Shown one piece after another: positions 25,501-38,200 of a DNA stretch of 64,000 bases (the first letter of the stretch is position 1; each line of letters starts with the position of its first letter). Below the pieces are notes generated by a model, which was given only the letters and a program-made list of their open reading frames with translations, did not search any database and was not told the origin of the DNA. Source of the stretch: Dendrophyllia cribrosa (taxonomy: Eukaryota; Cnidaria; Anthozoa; Scleractinia; Dendrophylliidae); the NCBI GenBank assembly GCA_024195265.1, contig JAJLRJ010000002.1, positions 17,368,941 through 17,432,940 on the forward strand. Reading direction: 5' to 3'. Position numbers and translations under genes: made by a program.

Positions 25501-28500
25501 GCCGACGAGGCCGTAGTCCGAGCTGGCTAAAATCAGGCGATATTGCGGAAGCTTGAGCACTAGAATTGCTTTATAATTCACCACATTGATAACAAATCAC
25601 AGTTTGCAGAAAAATTTCATTGAGATATACAAACTTTTATTAAGTAAAAAGGTTAGCAAAAATATTTTACCTCGCGCCATTTCTTACACAACAAGCAGTA
25701 AATCCAGAAACTTTTGCCAAGCTAAAATTCATTAGTGTACACAATTTGAGGGTTTCTACGAAGAGCTTTCATCTACGCAAAGAACGGAACAGAGTAGTGA
25801 ATACACGAATTGAAACACAATAAAATGGCATAGAACTTCTGAGTTACAAGTGTTTTGTGTCTTAAAAAGTTCAATTCAGAATTAAAACAAATTGAATAAA
25901 CACACGGCTACCTAAACATAGCGGCGAAAAGCTAGTCTGAAAGAACTGTAGCGTAGACAGTATTTCTTACAAAAATTCACAGCTAAAGGATACAAGAAAC
26001 GGTATATGTCATGTAGACCTAATGTATATCGAGAGCTTTATGATCATATTTGGGCAGTGTATCAATGTGTTGAATTATAATGTTAAGTATCGACCTTCTT
26101 TTGTTTAAAAAAAATACGAAAAAAGCAACTGACACACTCGAACACCAACGCGGCGGCCTGGCCAGTACCTTACGCATGCGCACAACCATATCACCCTGGC
26201 AGTGGCAGCCATGGACAGCTGCTTCGTCCTAGTTAGGACTCATTAGCATGGCATAGCCACCACTTTAATGCCAAGGCGGATGCAAGCATCCCTTTAAGCG
26301 CCAGCTCCACACGACACATGTGGTAGCTGTTGGCTGGGAACAGTACGGCCGTCCTCCCACGGCATGCGTATGGAGAGGTAGATCAACATTTTTAAAGGGG
26401 CACTGTCCCGCCGAAGCTGATTTCCCATTCGTAAACGGTCGATCGGATCAACCCAGTGGTCTAGTGGTGAAGGAGAAATTTTAGCATGCAAGAGGTTCCG
26501 GGTTCGATTCTACGTTAATAATTGCATTTTTCTTTTTATGATAGAAAAAAAAATTTCGATAATTGGTGAAAACATTTTCTAAGTGTCACTAAAATGGCAG
26601 CGACCTTTTACGAAAGGGACATTTGCCACACCGAAATAACAACAATTTTGCCTACTTAATATCCATGTTATATCGCCAAAAGCCACCAAATATATAACGA
26701 AATTGGATAAATTAAAAGGTTAATTGTGTAGAGCAAAACAGAAGTTTGGAGAAAAGGTGCGGGATAACAAGGATGAAAGCGGATTACAAGTCATCAATTT
26801 TCATTTCTTGACAGTCGGTCAAAAAATCAAAGTTTCCATTCTGGTGGAATTTTGAGTTATTTTAGTCATTATTTTGTCTTTTCAGTTTATAACTTTTGCA
26901 TTCAAAAGCCCTAACATCAAAATTTAAATTCTCATTTCTAGTCCTATAAATTTCCTATAGAAGTAGTGGGGAGAAATTGTTTGGATATCAAGAAAACTCA
27001 TCTTGTGTGATCATGTCCTTTATTCTCATGACCTTTTTGATTGATAAGGCATTAATTTTACAAGGAGAAATTTGATGCTGATCACTCTTAGGGCTTAAAG
27101 GGTTAAGATAATAAAGTAAGCTCCATAATCATAAAAACACGAAACTGGCCAAAACTATAAGAAACAAAACCCTTTGCGCCGAAAAAGTTAGCTCAAGTAT
27201 GGTTTCCAAGAATTTGTTAAGAGAGCTTTATTTTTTGCTGCCTGAAATTTTTAGTTGGACTATCTGAGAACCTAAAATAATTTTTATAATATAATATAAT
27301 TATATTTTTTTATAATTATAATATTTTTCATCCTCTCGAAATTGTCAGGCGTAGTTTTTATTGGGTCCGAAAGCGTCCGTCAAATTACATTTTCTGTTTG
27401 AAAATCTTGTCTTTATGTCTAATAGTAATCGATCCGAAAATCTAAGGACGGTCTAAGAACCTAAATCTGAGAACCTAAAATAATATTTTTCATCCTCTCG
27501 AAATCCTCAGGCGTAGTTTTTATTGGCCGGATCCAAAAGCGTCCGTCAAATTACCTTTTCTGTTTGAAAACCTTGTCTTTAGGTCCACTATAGGCTCAGT
27601 CTCCAGCCGTGGGTGTCTCGATGCGCCCGCGATTCTCCCCACCTCACGGCTGGGCGCACGGGTTTGGTTATTGTTTACATTGACCAATCAGAAACGAACC
27701 CGCCGAAATTTGCGGGGCATAAATTAGAAGGTATTTGCATAAATAAACAAAGATGGCGGACTGTGCAAGCTTTAACAGTAGGTTTGAAAATGCTTGCTCG
27801 TACGCGCTTCAGAAGTTTGGGTTTGATAATTTCAGGGAGAAACAGAGTCTTGCTATGGAGGAACTTATTTTGGAACGAGATGCATTTGTCATTCTACCGA
27901 CTGGTTCGGGTAAATCCTTAATTTTTCAAGCTTTTCCACTAGTGTTGAATCACTTCAAAGGAAAGCAAAGTTCGCATCAATCTATTCTATTATGTAAATG
28001 ACGTATTCATTTTCCGCATAATTGTAATGACGTCATGGACAAGCAACCAAACCCGTGCGCCCAGCCGTGACGTGGGGGAGAATCGCGGGCGCATCGAGAC
28101 ACCCACGGCTGGAGACTAAGCCTAGGTCCAATAGTAATCGATCCGAAAATCTAAGGACGGTCTAGATCTGTACATCCTGAACAGCTATTTGGCGAAAAAT
28201 TTCGTTGGGTACCCCTGAAAAGAGGCTTTCTTACCTTCGGCGAAAGTTGATGTAAGCGAAACCAGGCTGTGAAGCGGTTCTTTAGCAAACGTGGTCTCTG
28301 CATCGATGAGTACTGGCTGAAATCCTAGTGATGCAGGCACATGAAAACTTATGCCAACCTATGTAAGACAACGAGAAAATGTTAGCGTTAAAAAAAGACC
28401 CTTTAATAGAAAATTAAGAAAGGAACTTTACTTTAGTGTCACAACTTCTAGTCGACGACAAATAAATGCGTCTATTAAATGGGGGACATTAGCTTCAAAA

Positions 28501-31500
28501 TTTTAAAATATTTACGATAAAATGCCATGCAAAATGATTGAATAAGACACAGTGTTACAATTATAACTGAGGAAGAAAAATTACTTTTTGTGTGTTGCTA
28601 TACATACGACAATGAAAAGCAAACGGCAGAAATGACCAAGTATATATGCCTCCTTCTACGTTTGCGGTTTGCCATTTTCAATGTGAGGAGGTCGCTGTCT
28701 TAAGGTTAACAACGACATCAACTTTTCGAACAGTTCCATTTTAAGCCCAAATTAATTCATTTCATATTGTATGTCATCGAACTAATCATGCGTTTTGCTT
28801 TGTTTTCATGCTTCAAAACATACAACTTGTGACCCACCATGAATTCGAAACATCATGATCTATACAAAGCCTAGCACGAAAGCAAATAAAAAGCAAATTC
28901 TGATTACACCATATGAACCTGCTGACGTCATTGTTTATATTCAGTGTCTCATTAGCATACGAATTTAAGTAGAGAAGGCATCGCACTAAATACGAATTGC
29001 CTTTAAAAGTTGAAATAGCATGTTAGTAATCTACCCAATTTTTAGCTTTTTGCATGTAATGTTAAAAAATATCAGCTACTAAAAACAACTGAGCGGCAAA
29101 AGCGCTACGAAGAGCCATACATTCTTTGTAAAATTTCGAGCTTTGAAAACAGCATTGCACAAAGAGAATCCTAAGATATCGGGCTCATAGTTCCACAGAA
29201 ATTTTCTTATATCCATGAGTAAACGGCAGTCCCAGCCTACTCTTCGGCCTGCCATGGCCAGATAACTGGGCCTTGAACACAGTCGTTTTGATTCCTAAGA
29301 CAATAGAGAGATTAAGCTTCGACAGAAGCTTATCACGTAGAAGCGTGCAACTTCCCCCTATATGTTCAGAACTATGCTGGGGATTATTAGAATTCCCAAC
29401 CAACCAATCAGAATCGCGAATTAAATTTTTGCCCTTATATGGAAGGAGGTTTTCAGCTCCACGCGCGTACGCGCGGCCGCTCAAATCGGCAAGAAAACTT
29501 CGAGGAAACTACAAGCGCTTCGCGAAATATGGACAGCTTACTTTCACGGCTATTTTCGTCGCTACCAAATCACATTTTGAGGTTCAAAACTGAAGAGGAA
29601 AAAGTATTGAATATTTTAGTAGTTCCAAGAAGACGACGACGGAGTTAGGAACGAAAAAAAGCTCAACACCGCGGAATCTGGACAACTCAGGTTTTTTCAA
29701 GCCTTGTTTCATCTCTACCAAATCACCACAAAAATGGCTCTTTAAAGAATTTCATGTGCAATATGGTAATATATTTTACTTATACAAACGTAGTTTCAAA
29801 TTAGAAAGATTGTTTAAGTCAGGTTTTTATGGTATTAAGAAAATATGAATTGTTTTTAACTTCACAAAGAGATTGAAGCGTATGGAAGAAGCGAAGCAAA
29901 TTCTCAAGATTAAGTACGCATGCCATGTGTTTTCTGTTTTATTTTGAAAACAAAAGTGTTTTTACTCTCTTTTTCGCTTATTATATATCGCTCAAACATA
30001 CAATAATTCGTGTCTGACTTGAGCTTAGGGTTTTTCTTCCCAAATCGGTTGGAATAAAATTTGTTGTATAGATTTTGAAATATGAACGGCGGCGCGGTGT
30101 TTATAAATATTCAGTTCGCTGTATTTTAAACAGCCAACACTTTTTAAAACTTTCACCGACTTTGTCAACCCATCCTTACATGTACCATGGCTTTTCTTTG
30201 TATATACTATAATTGTTTTTCAAAGCGATTTTTGAGAGGAAATGATCATACCAAATCAGTACGTTTCAAACATGTTTATTTAGCTCTCGAGCCTACTTGT
30301 TTTCCGAATTTATGATTTCGTACGAGAAAGTTCTGATCATTTGTATCTTGAGAAATAACTTAACGTACTAATTTTAAAACTGAGTTGCATTAATTTTTTG
30401 TTTTGTAAATGTGGCATCGCTTAAGTTCTGAACTCACGGAGTACGTTTTCATCATCTCGACAAAACTAAATTGCGGTTGTCTTGAGGAATTTCGAAGTTT
30501 TCGTTAATTGTTTTCAAGCAGAAGCTATCATGAGCTGTTTCGAGTTACGATTTGTTAGGAGTAATTTTAACTGTGATAAACTGGCTGTTGAAGATCTGTA
30601 TTTATTCATTCAACTACATTGTATTTGAGTCTATTTGTCTTTGTTTTTAAATAAAAGTGATTTGGAGAAACCTACATGTTGTGTGCATCTTTATTTCATT
30701 TTCATCTTTCTTTGATGCAGGTGTCCTAAAGTTTTGAACTCTATGTTTTTATCTCTGTGTTTTTATCATTTCACCGTATTTCATCCATTAACTGATTTTG
30801 ATTGCTGGTATGTTGCTGTTGACACAAATCGCTGTGGAGTATTAAGTTAAACCTGAGACGGCAAGCAATCTAATGGGAGTTTTTTCGCTCTGCCGGTAAA
30901 GTTTTTCCACGGTTGATACAATTTCTCCTTTTCTCCGCTTCCTCCAGTTCGGCATAATCGGCCTTCTTTTCTCCAAAGGGAGTCAATGGCCGTTTGAATA
31001 GTATAAAGCTGACATTTTGGTCGAGTCTCAGAACTGCAAAGTGCAATTATTGACCCTTGTAGTAGCTTGTATGAAACAAGATACAAGCTTTTCCTGCAAG
31101 TGTTGTAGGAGCGCGCGTTTCGCGTGGAAGTAGGCTTCTTTTAGAACTCCATATTAGGAAGTAAATTCTGATTGGCTCCCCGCGTTTTCTAAAAATCCCC
31201 AGCATCGGAAACGAGTTAATCGCTTCTCTGTTATGAGCTTCTGGCTTCGAGTATATTCCTCCCGCGAACGGCAGGGATACAACTTTTGCTGTCTGGCGTT
31301 TGCCGTTTTTACGTGAAAGTGAATAGTTTCGCGTTTGTCATGAACATGTGAATTATTTTCGAATTTTCTAGTGGATTTATTTAACGATTCGAGGATTCCT
31401 TGAATCGTTAAATAACTCACTGAAAAAATAAAGATAATCAACTGCAAGCTGGCGTTTGCCGTTTGCCGCAGAACGCGGTTAATCTTACTATTTCTAAACA

Positions 31501-32255
31501 GAAAAGTAGGGGCATAAATAGAGCGCTCTTCAATTGAGTGTCGAAAGTAATCTCGCAATTGCTTTGGTTTTGCATTGCTACGCTTTGTGATTGGCTAAAA
31601 AATCTCGCGCCACTTTCTCGACCAATCAGAAGTAGAAACCAAAACCAATCATGACTTGCTCGCACGCGTTTTCACGCGCTTGGCGCCGGCTACATGTATT
31701 TGCTTCGAGCTCTGACGATTGGTTCATTGGATTGTTTACGACTGCTGTGATTGGCCGGAGTTATTACTTTGGTTTTGGTTTTACGACACTCAAATGAAAC
31801 GTTGTTCAATACCGCTAAATCCAGTCCAATGACATCGAGGAAGTCCACGTTGATTCCTGACAATTTCTCCGATATTTTACCGAATGATTCTTTATCGAAC
31901 TGGAAACCAATAGCGAACTGCGGTCGTCCAAATTTGAGTCCCGTTAACAGCTCAATGTGCACAGGAATACTTGATATTTCAAACGTTCCTGTAAGGCGGT
32001 AGAGGCCGAATTTTTCCAGTTTCCTGAGCATCTCTACAGGCTTTAGAGTGAAATCCCACACACCAACTCCCCTGTGAAAAGAAAAGAGCATGAAAGAAAG
32101 GGGTCAATCAGCAGTGGAAGATCCAGACGGGGGGCGGCGTAGCTAGGGGGGTCCTGGGGTGCTTGTTACCTCCCTTTGTGAGATAAAACACAGCGTGGAT
32201 GTCGACATGACAATCACCTGGTAAGTAACCTGGGTGTGAAACAGTGTGACCACCG

Positions 32256-32289
<34 letters not shown>

Positions 32290-35200
32290 ACTCTTTAAAA
32301 TTTATCCTAGCTACGCCCCTGCAGACCCCATTGCAAGGGTAAGCGCCAGAGTCAATATGCGGGTTGTCGCATCGTTTATTGGGTTGAACTTCGTGGTTTG
32401 GTACCTAAAAGAGGTAAAATGTAATTTAAACAACACCCGCAAAACTGTTTTCTGGTACCTTTCAAGGATTCATTTCAAAAGTGCCGACGATCACCCCGTC
32501 AATTTTTTTATGGCAGTCGGACGGACGGCACGCTTACCATACCGGTAACCGGTATACACGATGCTTACACGAGATTGAGCCAAAATTGCGTAACACTTCT
32601 CCTAAAATACAACCACGGCACAAACAACAGTAACACAACAATAACAACTCACTTCAGGGCATCGACAAAGAAATCTGGTAAAATTCCAGGATCTAAGCCA
32701 TATGCGTTCATCAAATCTGCGAATGTAGCGGAATCAGCCGTGCCCTTGGCGTATGACGCTAAGGTCTGTACGTCCTTCCACACTTCTGAAGAGAATACGT
32801 TTCCTGTTGAGAGTGTGTGGTCCCCTTTTGCTATAAATTTCTGACCACTTCCCTCCGTATAATAGGTGAACCTAAATTAAAGGAAAAGAAAGTACGATTA
32901 GAGAAAACAACGTCTTTGGACTGTTGTAATAACCTACGCTACAGATCACGTTTCTAGTGACTGGTTTCCGTGCACCAAAAATGCTTATTTACTCTAGGGA
33001 CGAATATCCACTGACCTGACATTGGTTATTACATATCCAGTTATCGGGGAATAACTATCAGACTTAGAACACTGGAACTCGTATTTTCTCAGAGCCTGTG
33101 CCTCGTCGATCCAGATTGAAATACCCGGGACGTTTCCTGTCTCGGCGGGTCGCGTCCATTGTGGGATAACGTCGATATTGGAGTAGTACGTTGCCTTGTT
33201 ATCCACGACCGTCTTAATAGTCAACGGGCTGATTATTTCAAAACACACCTGAACGAGAGAACAAAACATACTGTTATATACCTGGCCCCGGTTGTTCAAA
33301 AGGTGAATAGCGCTATCTACCGGATAAATCACTATCCAGCGGATAAGTATTAACAAAATCAATTGTGTTATCCACTGGATAGTGATTTACCCTGTGGATA
33401 GCGCTATCCACCGAATAAATCACTATCCAGCGGATAAGTATTAACAAAATCAATTGTGTTATCCACTGGATAGTGACTATCCGGTAAATAGCGCTATCTA
33501 CCGGATAAATCACTATCCAGCGGATAAGTATTAATAAAATCAATTGTGTTATCCACTGCATAGTGATTTATCCGGTGGATAGCGCTATCCACCGGATAAA
33601 TCACTATCCAGTGGATAAGTATTAACAAAATCAATTGTGTTATCCGCTGGATAGTGACTATCCGGTCGATAGCGCTATCCACCGGATAAATCACTATCCA
33701 GCGGATAAGTATTAAAAAAATGAATTGTGTTATCCACTGGATAGTGACTATCCGGTCGATAGCGCTATCCACCGGATAAATCACTATCCAGCGGATAAGT
33801 ATTAACAAAATCAATTGTGTTATCCACTGGATAGTGACTATCCGGTGGATAGCGCTATCCACCTTTTGTACAACCGGGGCCTGGAGTTTTTCTCAATACA
33901 ACGCGCGCGTTGATTGGTTGATTCATGGTCACATGACATCTAACAAACAAACTGTTTCCCGCCAATTGTCCTAAGCAGGCAACATATGCGAAAGCGGGCA
34001 ACAATTTTGACGTCAGAGGGTAACATTGCACTGTTGCCCGCTAGCGCACCTGATCAGACCGTGACAACAGGTCGCATGATTATGTTGCGAGTGATGTTTA
34101 CCTCGAGTGCTCGGCGTGTTTTTCAAACTGTATTGTGTTGTGTTTTTTGTGTTGCTACATAACAAATTAATTAATGACTGATCCCTCGGGAAACAGTGAA
34201 TTTTGTTCCCCGAGAATCTCGATGATCTCGAGTTTCGAGGGCAACAAAATTCACCGTTTCCCTCGGAACCAGTCATTTAGTGTTTAATATAACATGGAGG
34301 AGTTGCAGCAGAATAACATTGGATGTTTAGTGTTCGACAGCGGGGTCTATAAAGTGTATTCAGAGCACCCAACGAAACATTTCGGTGGAACATCTGTTCT
34401 AAAGGCCTTATTCGCCTTCAAAGTTCGATTTAACTAGGAAAAATAATTTTTAGTGATTATCGAGCTCAAGTGAACCCCAGTTTTTGAACACAATCGCAAC
34501 CAGTAAATAATTTTGCCGAGATGAGACGAGTGCGCACGAAAGAAAAACGGAGCCACTTAACACGAGTTAATCACTCAAAGAGAGAAATTTCATGTCTCCG
34601 TGTACCCATATACAGTGTTTGCAAACATTTTGAACCCCCCAAAATATCTCATTATAGCCATATATTCGGCATCGAATGTTACGTCTTTAATATAAATGTA
34701 TTATTGGCCTATTGGCTAAAACGAAGAGTTATTTTGTTGTGCTATACATTACAGCAACTGAATGGAACTCGCTGAGTAACTCGCTAACAGTTTCCAGGTC
34801 AGCGTTCTCTAACAATGCGATATATTAAAGAAATAAAAAACGCGCCGAGTGCATTATTGAGTTATATAAGCACGCGGGGATTTTTAAGAACACGAGAGAA
34901 GTGCAGAAAAGCACGAGCCGAAGGCGAGTGCTTTTCGCACTTCTCGAGTGTTCTTAAAAATTCCCAAGTGCTTATATAACTCGACAATGCACGAGGAACA
35001 AGTTTTTTTATTTCTTTTATAAAATGAAAACGGTTTTAATGAATCTTACGTCACGCGCGTGCTTTATCGAGCTCGGTTTGACCAATCATAGCGCGCGCAT
35101 TTCCTTGAGCATTTTATAAATGGATATAATGATTTAGTATATACTGAAACAGTGGATAGCATTGTTGGCGCGCTCTGATTGGCTACTGAAACTCGGAATA

Positions 35201-38200
35201 GCAAGTGCTATTCACCTCCCAGCAATTTGCGCGCGAAAATTGTAATCGTTGACAGGAATAAATGAGTTGAAAAGCATCATTTTCGTTATATTATCTCACT
35301 GTTTCAGTATATACTAAAACAACTATTCACCTCAGTGTAGGTGAATAGTTGTTAAATATTTTGGGGGGTTCAAAATTTTTGCAAACTTTAGATAGAAAAT
35401 TTCTAGAGACAGTTACTTGAGTTTCACTCACTAAGCGATCATCAAACTCGAGTAACTGTCTCTAGAAATTTTCTATCTAAAATTGTATTTTGCTCTGCAT
35501 GTATTTGCATCGAGCACTCCTACGACTGCGCGAAACACTATATTGTTTCTGTGTGTGTATTTTTCTTCTATTTTATTTATTTATTTCTCGGAGATATTAG
35601 CTACATTTGTAGCTACTCTAAAATTCGAGAAGAAATAAAGGTTATGTATGTATGTATCTTATATTTGTGTTTATACTGCACATAGTTAATAGAACAAACT
35701 GGTTATGAAGCTCAACAAATTTCAAAAAGAGTGTACAAAGCTGCTTTGTTTTATGATGAACGAACCGTGACCCTGCACAATGTTTTGTTTAACGTGTGAG
35801 CTCAAATGTTTCTACTGGTCAGTTGCTCATATGCATTTCAATACCTTTTGTGTTTTGTGCAGGGTCAAGGCAAACGAACAAAAGAAATGGAGATCAAAAA
35901 CATATCCATGTAACAAAGGACTGACTGAGTTTCATAACCAGTTTGTTCTATTAACTATGTACTGCAATTAAGAAATAATGTAACAACGATTTCCAGGTAA
36001 TCAAATTTCACGCACGTGTATTATTACTGGTCATTTATAATAAAAATCATTTCACACAAGTGTGTTATGACTATTTTTAATTATCATCATGCCACAAACA
36101 AACCTTCGTTAGATTCTTTATTCCATAAACATCTTGAGGATCAGATTCAATTTTGATCGCAAACCATCCACTCTCCAGCTCCGTTTTCATGAAATTAAAG
36201 TTCGAATACACAGCATAAGGAACATCTTGTTGGTAAGCTCCCGTAGGTGAGAACTTCTCTGTTGCTCCACATTCCAGAGCCAGCCAGGACTTAGAGTCAG
36301 TGACTGGTGTTTTGTCTGGCTTACTCGGTTGGTAGACTAGAAGAAAATAGAGATAACATTAATGCACGTTTGAAATTATCTTTAGTAGAGCAGTTTTCAA
36401 TTGACTGTCGAAAGTAATTACACAATTGCTTTGGTTTTGCATTGCTACGCTTTGTGATTGGCTAAAAAATCTCGCGCCACTTTTTCGACCAATCAGAAGT
36501 AAAACCAAAACCAATCGTGACTTGCTCGCACGCGTTTTCCCGCGCTTGGCGCCGGCGACATGTAATTGCTTCGAGCTCTGATTGGTTCATTGGATTGTTT
36601 ACGACTGCTGTGATTGGTCAGAGTAATTACTTTGGTTTTGGTTTTACGACACTCAATTGAAAACTGCTTTATTGTACGTCTTTTAGTTGTCAACAACTAG
36701 CCTGCGTGGCAGGCGTTCGAAGGGGGGAGGGGAAGGGGGAGAATTCAGGCGCGCGCATATTTTGTTGGTTGGTAAACAGTATATCTATAATTGCAGACGC
36801 ACCAAAAACAAACCCTGGTCTTAGAGTTTTCCTGCAAGACTCAATACGGTTTATCAAATAGAAACTATCATTGCTAAATCGCGAAACAAAATGTCCATTC
36901 ATTTACGGAAATGGCGTAAATATTGTAATAACAAAAACTGATCATGAATGTCGTCACTTGACATGCAATTGCTGACATTGTTAAATGGATTACTTTATAT
37001 CGGTACTGTCTTTGTGAGTGTAATGTGTGTACTGTGTGAGTGTGTTAATTGTAATCGAACTTTAATGAAATGGAATGAAATAAAAAGTTATTAAAATACA
37101 AAAACAAAACAAAAACAAACAACAACAACTTTATTTAGAAAACGAAACAATATTAACAGTATTTGCCACCCGCAAACTAGCTAAAAGAGCTATTCGAGGC
37201 GGGGGCAAATTAAGGCGGGACTCAACCTAAATTTGAATGAAATTTTAAGAGGTTTAAAGAAGGAAAAGAAGAAAGAAAATGATTTTTGGAACATTAACAG
37301 ACAGTTGATACCCACGCAAGAGCACCCCAGGTTGCTAAGTGGACTAACTTGGTGTCCGTCTATTAATTATTAACTACAAATCTAATTTTAAAACTTCATT
37401 AAATCTTCAATATTTCTTATTTCTCTAATTTTTACAAATCCTTTGAGAAAAACTATTTCCTCCCAAACATACCCAAAAATTTACAAAACACCTTATAACA
37501 TAGATTCATGAAATAACCATAGAGTTTTTGGATTGCTTAAGACATGAACAAGATATTTCCATTAAAGCCATGTCAAGTGGCGGAAAAATGGCGTATAGGT
37601 TAGGTCCCACCTTTAATACTACATTGTAATTTAGGGTAATTTAGTGAGTAATATAACAAAACAGAAGCTTATCTGCAAAGTTATGAATTTTACCTATTTA
37701 AATTGATGGTAAAATATAGGTGCGATTAAGTTGCTCATTTTGACACGATCTGATCATAGTCAGGGTATTTACAGTCAACATGAGAGTAGGAGTGTCGACG
37801 CTTCCAGAATGAAACTCATGAAAACGATTTATAAAAAAGCGGTGTAAAATGTTCATCTCTTACCGGAAAGTAAGTCAGTCCCTTTAGAAGTCCTTGGGGT
37901 TACCCTATTTTCATCTAATAACTTGCATTTTTATACTACTGCTTGCAATATCCAACCTTACATTTAAAATTTAAAACATGTCAGCAAATCAATAAATAGA
38001 TGAATAAATAAATAAATAAATTAATTAATTAAATAAATTAAATATTTTCAACAGAGCTTTCCAAAAAAAAAAAGAAAACACAGAAACCATTTATTTCTTA
38101 CCAGTGCATCCTTCTGCCTCGGTAGGACAATCTTTGTTCTCTACCGACAACCCCACACATTCATCTCCGTTATTTGCCGGGGGAGGATTGGTACAGGTTC

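Larger units (their letters stand above)
27255..28170. repeat. Tandem duplication (~220-bp period); second copy split by the RecQ element
   Basis: AGGCGTAGTTTTTATTGG, AAGCGTCCGTCAAATTAC and AATCGATCCGAAAATCTAAG occur in both copies. The second copy is interrupted at TAGGTCCA and resumes at 28123. Confidence 0.82.
22053..28234. other. Gene A intron 11 (6.2 kb)
   Basis: It holds the microsatellite and palindrome above, TTAA-family ends at 24003-24030 and 24890-24955, the foldback at 25267-25406, a SINE at 26452-26513 and the RecQ-carrying element at 27588-28122. The remaining parts show no recognisable coding or RNA feature. Confidence 0.6.

Noticed and set aside
29273..29648. Plus-strand frames of 69-106 codons
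   Set aside because: Arginine-rich low-complexity ends and no recognised motif or splice support.
33313..33862. Frames repeating LILLILIRWIVIYPVDSAI
   Set aside because: Translation of the 90-bp array; not a membrane protein.
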